Shown here in pieces: positions 10,226 through 22,089 of a stretch of DNA of 64,000 nucleotides (position 1 is its first letter; the number at the start of each line of letters is the position of its first letter). The DNA comes from Inia geoffrensis (Eukaryota > Chordata > Mammalia > Artiodactyla > Iniidae). Position numbers and translations under genes: made by a program. The DNA is taken from the NCBI GenBank assembly GCA_036417435.1, contig CM070905.1, forward strand, positions 62,885,092 through 62,949,091. Reading direction: 5' to 3'. Below the pieces are notes generated by a model. The model saw only the letters and a list, made by a program, of their open reading frames with translations. It ran no database searches and was not told the DNA's origin.

Positions 10226-11444
10226 CTGATTGCTTCTAAAGCGCATGCCCCTCTCACTCTGCTCTTTGGCCTCTGAATGTATCTTAACATCGAAAATATT
10301 AGACAATCTGGATTGTATGTCTTGTCTAAATAAAGTACATGTGCTGTAGAAATCTACCTCAGGCACAGTCAAATTGAGTGAAAGTACTTTTGGGCTGAGT
10401 TGACTATGGCTCAACCTGCCAGCCTTACAGGGAAGATTCTAGTATTTGCCATTTATGTTGTACTTGCATTGCCAAACGGATCATCCAGGGACCTACATTG
10501 ACCACTAAAATGGTTAAAATATAGATTCCAATCATTTGCTGCATGCATAAATGGTGTTAGCACACATCATCTAAGAATGAGAGGGATTTAAGGAGTTATA
10601 GTTTTTGATATACGGTCAAGAGTAACTGACTAACGTTCCTGATAAATCTTTAAACGGGAAATAATTTTCCTACAAAGGGAAAATTTTACTTGATTCAGGG
10701 TGTGCTTTCTCAAAATTCTCAGAAAATTTGTTTAAAGCTGAAACACTTTTGAATTTTAGGCCATACAAGGCCAACTTGAGCTTTTGTAGTGCAAAACTTG
10801 GAGTAAGGAGATAGATCTCAGGAAGGGAGACCTAGTGACTGGCTGGGCCAGTGGGGAAGGGGCAGACCTATACTGAAGCTTGATGAGGTGGTGAATATAA
10901 AAGAAGCACCCACATTTAGGATCCTTGATTATGTATTTTACAGTTTTATTTTTATATGGATTTTTATAATGGCTCTTTACCAAGCTGTTTCAAATGCCCT
11001 GTAATAATCATAAAAACCTATTGTAAGGTTTTTTTGTATAATGTTTTCAGGGCTGAGGATTGTGAAGTCTTCTCCTCCCTACCAGCTATGTCTCTGGGAT
11101 GATGAAAAATGACATTTTTAGTAAAAAAGAAGGAAGTGGCAGGATGGCATGGACATGGGGATGAGATCTTGTAGAATTCTGTGTTTCAGAGAGATAACTG
11201 GAGGTTAGGGCAAGAGCAGGAAAAGGAGTAACTACTTGAAACTTACTGGGTTTCCTTTTCGGGCAGTTGAGTAGGGGGCAGAGGTAAAATGATGGCGTTT
11301 GGGTTTCCAGTGGGTTTGTATCTGAAAATCAGAGCTATTTCAGGAGGCTTGGATTTATCCAAATTGGATCTGATTGGTTTATGTGGAATTGCCAAGTTTA
11401 CAATTTCAGAATTAAAGAGAACGAACAATAGGACATGTCATCTT
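10226..11444. other. No gene seen; unique sequence
   Basis: No exon or repeat family recognised. Short open frames only. The right edge is the target site of the CHR SINE. Confidence 0.45.
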
Positions 11445-11458
11445 TGAATTTCACTCTT

Positions 11459-11671
11459 CTTTTTTTTTTTTTTTTTTTTGCGGTACACCGGCCTCTCACT
11501 GTTGTGGCCTCTCCCGTCATGGAGCACCGGCTCTGGATGCGCAGGCTCAGCGGCCATGGCTCACGGGCCCAGCCGCTCCGCGGCATGTGGGATCTTCCCG
11601 GACCGGGGCATGAACCCGTGTCCCCTGCATCGGCAGGCGGACTCTCAACCACTGCGCCACTAGGGAAGCCC
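11459..11671 (-). mobile_element. CHR SINE (cetacean tRNA-derived), subgroup A
   Basis: Minus-strand SINE: T20 tail at 11461-11479 on the plus strand, body from GCGGTACACCGG to the reversed head CTAGGGAAGCCC. Perfect 14 bp target duplication TGAATTTCACTCTT (11445-11458 and 11672-11685). The variant CACCGG near the tail and TCATGGAG instead of TTGCGGAG set it apart from the copies at 33.4, 39.3 and 45.9 kb and group it with the copy at 57.55 kb. The 79- to 84-codon frames through it are not genes. Confidence 0.95.
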
Positions 11672-11685
11672 TGAATTTCACTCTT

Positions 11686-12635
11686 AAAGGTGGAGATTAG
11701 GCCAGTGAGGTAGCACTCTGCAATAGAGATTGTATTTAAGGGAATTTATAAGTAGCATGAGCCCCCACTCTGAGAGGAAGGATTTGTGAGGAGTAAAAAC
11801 TCTGAGTCACAGACATATCATTAACATGAAAGATATATTCTCATAAAACTGATCTTTTGTTCAGAAGACAGATGGAAGGATGAATGTTAAAAGGCGCAGT
11901 ACCTCAATTTTGTACTCAGGGTAGGAGCTGCTGAGTCAGTAACTGCTTTGGAAATAGATTTTAAATACAATAAGAGTGACTTTTCTTAGGATTTCATTTT
12001 GTTGCTTACCACAGAACATATCTTCACTTAGCATGGAACATTAGGAGGATGGATTTGTCCATGGCCTTCGACTAACTGGAGAAGCCACTACTTGTTAACT
12101 TCTTACGCTATGTGTATTTATTCTTTTGTTCTCTGGAGAATAGATCAAGAACTTTATGGACGTGTCCTTTTCTCATGAAACCAATTACTCTTTTATGTTT
12201 TTCATCATTAACATGCTTCACCCCATGTTACTTTGCTGAAAGATAAAGACTAGCCTTTTTAATTCTTCTCATGCAAAATAGCAGATTATAAAACAGTATG
12301 TAGAGTATAATTTCATGGTAAATGGTGTTTACCATAATGTTAACGCTGATATTTTTCCTGAGAGACGGATTATGGGTAATTTTTATTCATTTATTTATTT
12401 TTTGCTCTCCTAGTCTGTGGCCATAAAAACTGAAAATGTAAATAATATTATTTTGTCATGTTTACAATGTAATTACAATAAGCCATTCATCATGTATTCC
12501 AAACTTGGTGGCCTTCCTGATTATTTCGTTTTATTTCTATAGACAATGTGGCTTTTTTTGTGCTAAGAAGAGAGAGAAATACGTTATTAATATATTTGCA
12601 GTCACATTGGAATTATACTAATTTGTAGTAATCGT
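11686..12635. other. No gene seen; unique AT-rich sequence
   Basis: No recognisable gene or repeat. A short TTTATTTATTT run lies near 12385-12400. Confidence 0.45.
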
Positions 12636-12639
12636 GCTT

Positions 12640-12780
12640 TGAATTGTATAGAAGCTCTGCTTCTGTTTGACTTTGTTCAAGTCATTTAAGCACTTGGGGA
12701 CTGTTTCCTCATCTGTATAATAAGGGGTAGCGCTAAATTAAATGATCTCTAAGGTCATTCTAAAATTCTGTAATTTTATG
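12640..12780 (+). repeat. MIR-like SINE fragment
   Basis: TGACTTTGTTCAAGTCATTT followed by TTTCCTCATCTGTATAATAA and AATGATCTCTAAGGTCATTC, the order of the MIR/MIR3 core and 3' part in plus orientation. Confidence 0.65.
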
Positions 12781-12784
12781 AGTG

Positions 12785-12955
12785 AACATTTTTCAAAGTA
12801 CTTTCATAGTCATGATTTTATTTGATTTCTTGACCATCCAGTGAGGGAGATAAGATCAGTGCTATTTTACACATGAGGGACTGGGCCACAGAGGGGTTGG
12901 ATGGTTTGTCCAAAGTCACCCTGACTCTGTATCAGAGCCTGGGTGAGGATTGGCT
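12785..12955 (-). repeat. MIR SINE
   Basis: Minus-strand MIR: CAAAGTACTTTCATAGTCAT, then CTATTTTACACATGAGGGAC and a reversed head around GTATCAGAGCCTGGG. It lies back to back with the plus-strand MIR just to the left. Confidence 0.65.
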
Positions 12956-14734
12956 GTTCTCCTCTGGGCCCGTGTTTCTGTTACTAGGCTGCCTGCCTCA
13001 GTGCCTCCATTTCTCTCAGAGGCTCTGGTGTCTGGAAATGCTGTGGATGTCACGCTCCTGGGTGGGCCCATTGGCCTGGTAGGAAAGGGACTCTGGCTGG
13101 GATCTCACAACCCAAGAGTGCCACCATGGCAGGAGAGCAGAGAGAAGAACTCACCAGGCCAAGGCAGGGGGGAGCTGTTGACTGCAAATCATCCTTCTCT
13201 ACCTAATAAAGAGTGCAGCTTGGCTGCGGAGGGAGCCAGCCCTTTCAGCCACAATAGATTCCCCTATGCCTGGTGGAGACAGAAGGCTTGAATACAAGGA
13301 TCAGGACTAAAAGAAGTTGGTTTTAGTTCTGGCCTTGCCAGAGGTTTCTAAAAGCCATTGCTGCTCTGATGTTCCAGTTTTCCCATAGTTCAACAGCGGA
13401 GCCAATCTGCCTCCTCAATGAAACATCACCTTGTGGATCTTACATAAAAAGGGTAGAAGAGTATCAGTGTTATGTGCTGCCCTCCAGCTGCAGAAGCAGA
13501 GAATGGTCTGTGGCCATCAGCTACTTTATGGTGTTCACATATGTCATAACTGATGGTCCTTTCCACTCTTTCTTAGTTTTTCCATACCTGGAGTTTTCAG
13601 GGAATTCCTTTGGATTAATTCTCTGGTGTAGGGGAATAGCTGCTGTCAGGTGCCTAGAACAGTAAATGCTTTAGCAGTGCAGCTGTGCCCAGCCAAGGCT
13701 TGAAAACCATTGACCAAAGCAGTCCACATCACCTAAGTTAGTTGTTTCAATGCATTACACCCAGGCTGTGCTATCCATCATAAATGTACAAGAAAGCCTT
13801 TTTCCCACTGCTATTGATTTTTGCATGGTGACTATTTGTCTGCACTCTTGACAAGATGATAGTTGGCTGACATTGCTGGGCTTGAGTGTCCTTTTATACC
13901 TCCTGCAGTCTAAAACTGGTATGTGGGTGGGAATATTCAGATTAAAACCCACTTAAATTAAATTGCTCCCTTATAGGATTTTTTTCCATATCACTTATAA
14001 TTGTGCTGTACTGTCAGTTCCAACATCTTATCTCCCTCCACCAAATTATAGTCCTATTTTTTCAGTATTCTATCTCTTTATACTGTTTTCTATACAAATA
14101 AGCTTATACTCTCATTTACTAGATTCTAACGTCACTCTTAGGCAGTAGACAATGGCTTAAGGTAGATATTAACATGCCATGCTTTCTAGGAGAGGAGGCA
14201 AGTTGCCAAACCCCAGCAATGATAGACTTTGCATTTACTTAACTTCTCAGCTGCATGTATCTTGAGCTCCCTTCAAATTACCCAGGGGCTTGATGAATAG
14301 CTGGACTCTCCAGTGAGTGGACAGCTCATTAGCCAATCTACAAGGGCCTGCTGTGACTATTCTTAATCAAAAAGCCAGGTTTTTAATGGTGGATAGCCAA
14401 TTAACAGCAAAATGTACCCTCATGAATTTTAACTGTTGCCTTGTCAGAAGTGTCAGTTTGATGTTCTCTTTCATGATGTTTATTTTCCTTATTGTAATTG
14501 GGAACATGGGAGGACCTGGTCGGAATTAAGAATCAGGTGTGTAAAGACAATATTAGGATCGTGATGACTTTTATGCATGCTTTGTGTTATTTTTTTCTTT
14601 CTCTTCAGTTAATACCAACAGTCATATCATGATTTTCCATCAGACGGGTGCTGGGAAAAAGGATACAGTAAAAGAAATAGTAACAAAGCTTTCTTTGTTT
14701 TTATTTATTATTATTATTATTATATATTTCACAA
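12956..14734. other. No gene seen; somewhat GC-richer unique sequence
   Basis: Frames at 12950-13291 (113 codons) and 13369-13665 (98 codons) are open but have no recognisable domain, and I see no convincing exon boundaries. No repeat family named. Could include old, unclassified repeats. Confidence 0.4.
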
Positions 14735-15115
14735 GATTGGAAAATATAAAAAGCATATATGGAAAAAACATGGAAGCATTAAAATAAGAAAATCACCCAT
14801 AATCCCATCACACAAAATAAACTCATGCTAGAATTTTTTTTTTTTTTTTTAGTATATTTTCCTATCTCTTTGGCCTTTGTCTCTATTCCCATCTTTCACG
14901 CACGCATCTAATATAATAGGTATACAAGTATACTAACCTCTATATGTTTATACATATTTACAAAAATGAGTAGATTCTACAAACTATTTTTAACCTGCTC
15001 TTATGGTTGATCATTGTATTGTGAACATCTCCGTCCAATCACTCCATATATTAGAAAACACGATTTCAGCAGTTACATAGTAGTTCACAGGTTTTATTCG
15101 ACCCAGCCCTAATCG
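14735..15115 (-). repeat. Ancient LINE-like interspersed repeat
   Basis: Contains AAATCACCCATAATCCCATC, an 18 bp T run at about 14829-14850, and TTTTTAACCTGCTCTTATGG followed by ATTGTGAACATCTCCGTCC. This word order belongs to a familiar old mammalian repeat read in antisense; I cannot fix the family name. Confidence 0.4.
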
Positions 15116-16407
15116 TTCACCCTTTTCTTCTAGTTTCCTTCATCTAAGCCCACACTCTTTCGTTTTTCTTTTTTCCATCCTCACTGTCACGTACATTATC
15201 TTCTCACTGTCTTTAGTATATTATCCACCTTACACTGGCTTTTCCTTCCCTCTCAGCAGGAGTTCAAGATGAATACCTTATGAAATTGTGGCCACACTAG
15301 TTCTTCCAGGAACCTTCTCGCAAGGTGAACTGAATAAATGCAGCAGAGGCCTGAGTATAAGGATGGGAGAAGGTGTGAGAGTGGGGATGCTGCTGGCAAC
15401 GTCCTGGTTCTGGATATCACCTCCACTTGCAGGAGGCCATCCCTGGTCGTGTAGAGGCACTCTGATTTGGAGGGTGATGAGGTGTGGTTTTCCTGTACTG
15501 TGCTCTTCTCTTTGCTTTTGTTTCCACCTTCCTAGACTCCTTCAGAAATCCCTAAACTTCAGTTGTTTAGACCCCATGTAGAGAGCTGTAGGCTGTGGAA
15601 CCTGATTCCTGTTCTGGCCTGTCCCCCACAGGCTCCATTTAAACTCTTCGGCTTGGTCTCCTTAGAGGGAATCTCAGGGACTTGACGCTTTCTTTGATGT
15701 TTCCCTTTAATATGAGCCTTCCTGTTCCATAACCAAACTATAAAGTTGTACCATGTAGTTTTGGTCTAAAAGTAATGGATCATTTGGGAAGATTCGGATT
15801 AGGTATATGAAGGCTAATTTGGATGTGATTTACCGTTATATCGTAAGAAACCCATGGAATGCTGAGCCTTTATAAGAAATGGCACTAGCCGTACTGAAAA
15901 TTAAACTGGACAAAAAAATAGCCCTCTATGAATTATATGAAGCTGGCTGCTTTCAAATGCCCTACCTCTCTGCAACCCAGACCATGATAATCATTGTAGG
16001 ACTAAAGGAGAAATTTAGTGTTCAAAGTGTTTCTTCTTTGGTGGGAACATTCTTTAACTTCTCTACCCCCTTCTTTCCTTTCCTCTTTTCCCCCATTAAA
16101 ATGAGGATATCACATATCTATTTGTTGATTAGGGACTGCTGAACGATTTGATTGAAGTAAAATTTAGTCATAGTAAAATGTTATCTCAAACAGGCATTTG
16201 GATTCTGTGACCTTTATCTCTAATCGTTTTTATTCCAGCTAATAGCCATGCCCTCTCCACCCGGCCCAACCTTTCCAATTTCCACTCACCTTGCCAACAG
16301 GGAATATTTTTGTTTGGTTGGTTTTAGAACAATGGGGGTGGGGCTGAGTCTGAAACAATACTAACATGATTTTGTTGATCCTGAAAGCAGTTTAAGTTCT
16401 TCTATGG
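15116..16407. other. No gene seen; unique sequence
   Basis: No exon, RNA gene or nameable repeat. Open frames on both strands near 15280-15580 are 60-97 codons and overlap each other, as chance frames do. Confidence 0.45.
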
Positions 16408-16590
16408 CAGGTTTCTTAACATTTTTTGGCGGGGGGGGGGGGGGGGGGGGGGGGTCATATTCCCTTTTGTGAATATGAAAATATTTATGGATTCTCTGTT
16501 GTAAAGATTTTATATTTTCTTCTCCTGTTCTGTATGTTTTTAAAGGAAGTTCATGAATCCCTGACTATGGCACCTGTTCTTAGCAACACT
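16408..16590. repeat. Possible hAT DNA transposon remnant
   Basis: Begins CAGGTTTCTTAACATTTTTTGG and, past a G run, reads TCATATTCCCTTTTGTGAAT, with GTTCATGAATCCCTGA further on. This matches the layout of a short hAT-Charlie type element. Edges and family uncertain. Confidence 0.4.
16431..16454. repeat. Poly(G) run of 24
   Basis: Twenty-four consecutive G on the plus strand. Such runs form G-quadruplexes and are rare in mammalian DNA. It sits where related hAT elements have only a short G stretch. Confidence 0.95.
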
Positions 16591-16999
16591 TTGAGTGGCG
16601 TCAGTAAGTGTAAGAAAACCCTGCTTCTTTCTGTATTAACTGATCACCTTCTTGGTACTTGAAGTACTTGACCCACTTTTTAAATCTTTTTCTATTCTTT
16701 CAGACCCGGATGTGTGTCTTCATGTCCCCACCTCAGATAGGCCCTTTGGCTCTCTCCCTACAGAACCCTCTTACCCTAAATCATTTCTTATCTGAGATAA
16801 GACTAAATTCATTTTTTCCCTTTCTAACATTATTCAAATCTCAGCTTGTTCTTTTTCCCCTCAAGAATTTCCAGATGCATATTTGATGTTATTTGATGCC
16901 TACAGTTTTATTTTGGTTAGTTTGTAATGATATATTTTTACATTAAACTTCTTCTGATCTGACATCCTGAAATGCAATTCTTTATATTAATTGTTTTCT
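16591..16999. other. No gene seen
   Basis: Pyrimidine-rich stretch, possibly a decayed L2, with no gene or RNA recognised. Confidence 0.35.
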
Positions 17000-17312
17000 C
17001 TTTTTGTAAAATAATTAATTGATTAATTAATTTTTGGCTGTGTTGGGTCTTTGTTGCTGCGCATGGGCTTTCTCTAGTTGTTGTGAGTGGGCTTCTCATT
17101 GCGGTGTCTTCTCGTTGCAGAGCATGGGCTCTAGGCATGTGGGCTTCAGTAGTTGTGGCACATGGGCTCAGTAGTTGTGGCTCACGGGCTCTAGAACGCA
17201 GGCTCAGTAGTTGTGGCGCACAGGCTTAGCTGCTCCACGGCATGTGGGATCTTCCCAGACCAGGGCTCGAACCCATGTCCCCTGCATTAGCAGGTGCCAC
17301 CAGGGAAGTACC
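17000..17312 (-). mobile_element. CHR-2-type SINE (older, longer form)
   Basis: Minus-strand SINE of the long CHR form with repeated CAGTAGTTGTGGC units (17148, 17170, 17205 region) and the reversed tRNA-like part GGGCTCGAACCCATGTCCCC. The tail is a decayed AT-rich stretch. A probable target duplication is ATTAATTGTTTTC (about 16986-16998) against ATTAATTGCTTTTTC (17315 on). The degenerate tail and many changes show it is older than the CpG-rich copies. Confidence 0.88.
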
Positions 17313-17329
17313 ACATTAATTGCTTTTTC

Positions 17330-18125
17330 AACCTTAGCTGTAAAGTATGTCGACAAAAGGCATGCTTTCTGTTAATAGATATATTAACATGCTTTTTATT
17401 AATCAATGTAATAAATCTATCATTGCATTTAAAGTCTAAGAACAGTGTAGAGCTGTTCCCAGAGCTGATTTCTGGAGCAGGTTACAAATTTATTTCAAAT
17501 TGAAGATTGACTGGGGATTTTAGCTAAAGAAAGGTATCTAAGTTCAAATGTGGTCACATTTTTGTGAGACTTGGGGTTTGTCTGTATGTTAAGTAGTATA
17601 CCAAATACATTGTGTCTGCTCAGTTGAGAGAGTGAGAAGATGAAGAATTCCTCCTCTCCTTCTTGGTTCTGAAAGGGAGACAACAGCCTGAGGTACAACT
17701 CTAAAAAGGCACTTCCCTGGTAGATGACCTGGGACAGCAAGTTTCCACAGTTCCCATAAACAATGAAAAAAGAGAAAACTCTGGTTTGCCCAAAGATTGG
17801 TATATTACTCCATCTTGTGCTTACCCTTTTTTATTTCTTTATAATTATGTTGCTAGACTGCAGGTGACTGATGGCCATAGGTTATCACCTCAGATGAATC
17901 AATTTATATTTCCTTGAGGTAAGGAAGACTGGGAAAACAGTAGTAATTCTTTTTCCTTCCTAGACTTGTTGCCTAGAAACACATATTAATGTACTATAGG
18001 ACAGAGTGAATTGTACCATTAAAAAAAGGAATATGCCAATGTGCTTAATTTTATCATGTCTTTAGTGGGCATTTTAATACAATTCTGAGTTTAATGGCAT
18101 ATTCGTGCTTGAGTTAGACTAATGA
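17330..18125. other. No gene seen; unique sequence
   Basis: No repeat family or gene recognised. The minus-strand frame 17495-17740 (81 codons) has no motif. Confidence 0.45.
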
Positions 18126-18127
18126 TT

Positions 18128-19216
18128 CCTTTTTTTTGTTTTGTTTTGTTTTAAGGTGTACAGCATGATGGTTTGATTTACATATATTGTGAAATGATTA
18201 CAACAATAGGTTTAGTTAACATCCATTATCTCATATAGATACAATAAAAAGAAAAGAAAAAAATTCTCCTTGTGACGAGAACTCTTAGGATCTACTCCCT
18301 TAATGGCTTTCTTATAGTGTTCACTATAATAAGCATGCTGTACATCACACCCCTGGTTCTTACCTTCTTATAACCGAAAGTATGTACCTTTGACCACCTT
18401 CCTCCAGTTCTACCTCCCCATGCCTCCCACCTCTGGTAACCACAGATCTGATCTTTTTTTCCGTGAGTTTGGTGTTTTTGGTTTTTTAAAAATTAGATTC
18501 CACTTATAAGTGAAATTATAAGGTTTTTGTCTTTCTCCATCTGACTTACTTCACTTAGCATAATGCTTTCAAGGTCCATCCATGCTGTTGCAAATGGTAG
18601 GATTTCCTAATTTTTTATGGCTGAATGATATTCCATTGTGTGCGTGGTGTGTATATACAGACACACCACAACTTCTTCATCCATTCATCTATTGAATGGA
18701 CACTTAGGTTGTTTCCGTGTCTTGGCTGTTGTAAATAATGCTGCTATAAAGATGGGATGCAATATCTTTTTGAGTTAGTGTTTTTGTTTCCTTTGCGTAC
18801 ATTCTCAGAAATGGAATTGCTGGATGATATGGTAGTTCCATTTGTAATTTTCTGAGGAACCTCCATACTGTTTTCTGTAGTGGCTGTACCAATTTACAAT
18901 CCCACCAAGAGTGAACAAGGGTTCCCTTTTCTCTATATCCATGTCAGCATTTGTTATCATCTTTTTGATGATAACCATTCTAACAGGCATGAAGTGATAT
19001 CTCATGAGGCTTTAGTGTACATCTCACTGATGGCTTGTGATGTTGAGCGTCTTTTCATGTATCTATTGGCCATTCATATATCTTCCCTGGAAAAATGTCT
19101 GCCCAGGTTCTTCGCCCTTTTTTGAATTAGATTATTTGTTTTTGTTTTGGCTGTTGACTTCTATGAGTTCTTTATATACAACATTTTGGATGTTAACTCC
19201 TTATCAGATAGATAGA
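18128..19216 (-). mobile_element. Old L1 (L1M-type), minus strand
   Basis: About 1.1 kb of the 3' half of an L1 in minus orientation. From left to right: reversed 3' UTR (GGTGTACAGCATGATGGTTT), then reversed ORF2 3' part with TATGGCTGAATGATATTCCA, GGCTGTTGTAAATAATGCTG, ACCTCCATACTGTTTTCTGT and TGTTAACTCCTTATCAGATA. Two short frames (18704-18892 and 18805-19005) still show ORF2p text such as QPLQKTVWRFLRKLQM, in two phases, so the reading frame is broken. More diverged than the L1 at 7.9 kb. Confidence 0.88.
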
Positions 19217-19555
19217 GGAGCGATTCTTATAGAGATCTCCTCTTGCCGCAGGGGTGGTGGTGGGGAGGATGGCTGTATCAGAATCACGTGGAGAGCTGTT
19301 TGATATGCTGCCTTAAGGAAACATGTTTAATGAACTGTAAAATCATCACTGCCTAGTTAGCCTATTGGCTCTTGCTGTTCTATCCCTCATGTATGTTGTC
19401 TTAGAAGAAGATTGAGTACTGGACCACAGAGGTAGATTGCCTTCAAGGACTTCATTATACTTACCTGTTTGATTTTCTGACTCCTCCATTGGGTTGTAAA
19501 TCTGTAATGGCTTAGCCCATGTCTGTCTCATTAATCATTCATCTTATTAATCAGT
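19217..19555. other. No gene seen
   Basis: Short unique stretch between LINE fragments; only a GGGGTGGTGGTGGGGAGG purine-rich word around 19250 stands out. Confidence 0.4.
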
Positions 19556-19645
19556 AATTATCTTATTAATAATTTGATCCTTATTGCATACATATAGTAG
19601 GTGCTCATTAGACATTTGTTGAATGAATAGAAGAATGAATGCATG
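19556..19645 (+). repeat. L2 LINE 3' end
   Basis: CATATAGTAGGTGCTCATTA followed by GACATTTGTTGAATGAATAG, the terminal sequence of L2 in plus orientation. Confidence 0.7.
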
Positions 19646-19799
19646 ATGACTGGGGAGACATTGCAGATAGGAATTTCTCAAGGTTTAAGTTGAATTGTTT
19701 AGTTAGGCATTAGTTTGTGTGGGCACTTGCAAAAAATTTACCGCTTCACCCACTCCCTTCAAAATGCCACCAGAAAAACATAGTTTTTTTAAAAAACCT

Positions 19800-22085
19800 G
19801 TAATATATTATTTAAAAATAAGCTAGAACATGAAGAAGATGGATCAATAAATGGATCAATCAAAGCAAAATAAAACATACTTAGAAATGAGGGACTTTAA
19901 CTCAGGAAAGAATCAGAAATAAAAGAAGAATCAGTTCAGAAAAAAAGACTAAACTAGAATAAACAAATAAGCCAGCACAACAGATACTGCTTTAAAAGAA
20001 ATATGAGGGTAAAAGGAGGAACATTTTAATGGTCAAAAAGAAATGAAGAAAGAAATAAAAAAGTTTTGAATGAAAGAAAATCCAGTATCAATTTAATAGG
20101 AATCTCTGAAGTAAACAAAGAGAACAGAACAGAACAAACAAATGAAAAAACCATTATTCAAGAAAATTTTCCAAAATTAAAAAATGATTTGAAACCACAT
20201 ATTGGAAAATGTAGTTGAGAATATCAATCCTGAACATATAATACCAAAATATATTCCAATAAACTTTGTTGAGTAAAGTCATTTGGGCATCTTGACACAG
20301 AAAGTGACTTATGAGAGAAAGAGAATTAGATTATCATCGCACTGTTTTTTGGACAGCAATGCTTAATGCTAGAAGAAAATGGAGTAACATATTTTAGGAA
20401 ATATGAAGAAAAAAATGTGAGCCAAAGATTTTTATAGCTAGAAAAACTGACTTTCAAGTATAAAGAGCACAGACTGTTATTAACATACAATATTAATAAT
20501 ATAGTTCATAAAAAGAATATATTTCCCATCAGATTTTTCTGAGGAATCTACTAGAGAATGATCCTCAGACAATGAAAGTAGTTAGAGAGACAGACATTGC
20601 CATAAGGACTAGTGATGAACATTAAACATATAGTTACAAAATAGAACTAAGACTAAATGAGGGCTAAGAGGGAGTAAGAATTTATAAAACAGCAGTATGC
20701 AATAAAATGTAGATAAAAATAACTATAAAAATGCATGTGCAGAGGGCACACCTAACATTCAGATTGTGGTGGCCTTAAAATAATATTTCCCATTAAAGGA
20801 AACTAGTGTAGTTCAGGGAACTCAGCTCAATATTCTGTAATAACCTAAATGGGAAAAGAATTTGAAAAAGAATGGGTACTTGTATGGGTATAACTGAATC
20901 ACTTTGCTGTATACCTGTAACAAACACATCATTGTTAATCAACTATACTCCCATATAAGATAAAAATTTTTTAAAAAGTTTAAAAAAAGGAAACTAGAAC
21001 GTGGAGAATTGGTCAATTCTAGGTCTGGGGCAGGAAATTCACATGATTAATCTGGAACATCTTGTCATACCATGAAGCTAGGAAGCTATCAAAAGCTACT
21101 GGGGTTTGTCAAAAGAACTCAGGAACCAACTTTAAGAGCTTCCCATTGGGACAATTTAAGCTTCGAAAGAGGTAATTACAATTGAATGAAACCTATAAGT
21201 TATGTTTAAATCCATGGACACATAATTGTATTTTAAAAACCTAACCACCTTCAGAAGATTCTAAGGAGCCAGTTCATTTTCTTGAAAATGGTAAGTAGAG
21301 GGAAAGAATCAAACATTTATCCTGCCTTTCCAATATGAACCACAGGGAAACCAAAGAGTAGATGAGGGGAAGCACATATTTACAAAAAATTTTTAACTAA
21401 TAAATGAAAAAAAAAGGATAAAATTTAACTATCACCATTTTACAAACCTCAAATGAATGACTAGATTTAAGCATTAAGCCTCAACAGCTGCTAATGGAGA
21501 AAGAGAGATAACTAGACATTAAATGCTCTTTGGTGAAAGGCCACAGTAATTAGAGTCTTTGCAAAGGGAAGGAACCCAAAGCTAGTCAAGGTTCCCGATC
21601 CAGCTGCCAATTTGAAAGAAATACCCTGGACAGGGAAACATGCTGAACTGTACCATGTTCATCAGCACTGTCTGAACTGTGAGAAACTCTGCAGGTCAAA
21701 TGCCCCAGATCCTAGAACAAAAAAATTGTAAGGCAAAGAAAAGGATGGTTGAGAAATCTGTGGATTAAAAGGGACCTAAAATACGTATCGGATTTAATAA
21801 AATGGGCAAGACTAAAATATGATGTCTAGGAATGTGTATTTATGTGATAGAACTTATGTGATAGAAAAAAAGTGATTATTATAAAAATAGTGCTTACTTT
21901 TTGGAGGCAGATGGTGTTTGAGATATGGATGGTGCACATGCATGCGGTATCTTAGGCTGGCAAAGGTCTATATCTTGACTTAGGTGGTGGTTGCAGGATG
22001 TCTACCTTATAATAGCTCATTAAATTATACATAAGTTTTTTGTGGATTTTCTTTCACAGTTAAAAAGTTAAAAGCCAAAAAAAGG
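19800..22085 (+). mobile_element. HAL1/L1M-like LINE, split by a younger L1
   Basis: A-rich plus-strand stretch. 20060-20800 contains the ordered words GGAATCTCTGAAGTAAACAA, TTAGATTATCATCGCACTG, TGCTAGAAGAAAATGGAGTA and ACTGACTTTCAAGTATAAAG, typical of the 3' part of HAL1/old L1 elements. After the insertion at 20807-20985 the same strand continues to about 22085, ending in a 3' UTR-like stretch (GGTTGCAGGATGTCTACCTT, TTAAAAAGTTAAAA). No frame is intact. The left limit is uncertain, and the right part could be a separate L1M copy. Confidence 0.6.
20807..20985 (+). mobile_element. Young L1 3' end nested in the older LINE
   Basis: About 180 bp of the artiodactyl/cetacean L1 3' UTR (AACTGAATCACTTTGCTGTA, AATCAACTATACTCCCATAT, then an A/T-rich tail). 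Exact 12 bp target duplication AAAGGAAACTAG (20795-20806 and 20986-20997). It interrupts the HAL1/L1M-like element, so it is the later arrival. Confidence 0.9.
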
Positions 22086-22089
22086 AAAA

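Noticed and set aside
11398..11674. Several 61- to 84-codon frames with a shared peptide pattern
   Set aside because: Frames of a CHR SINE, not genes. The same holds near 33.3-33.7, 45.8-46.2 and 57.5-57.9 kb.
13369..13665. 98-codon frame with several cysteines
   Set aside because: At first it looked like a possible secreted-protein exon, but I could find neither splice sites nor a known family, and the second half loses any pattern.
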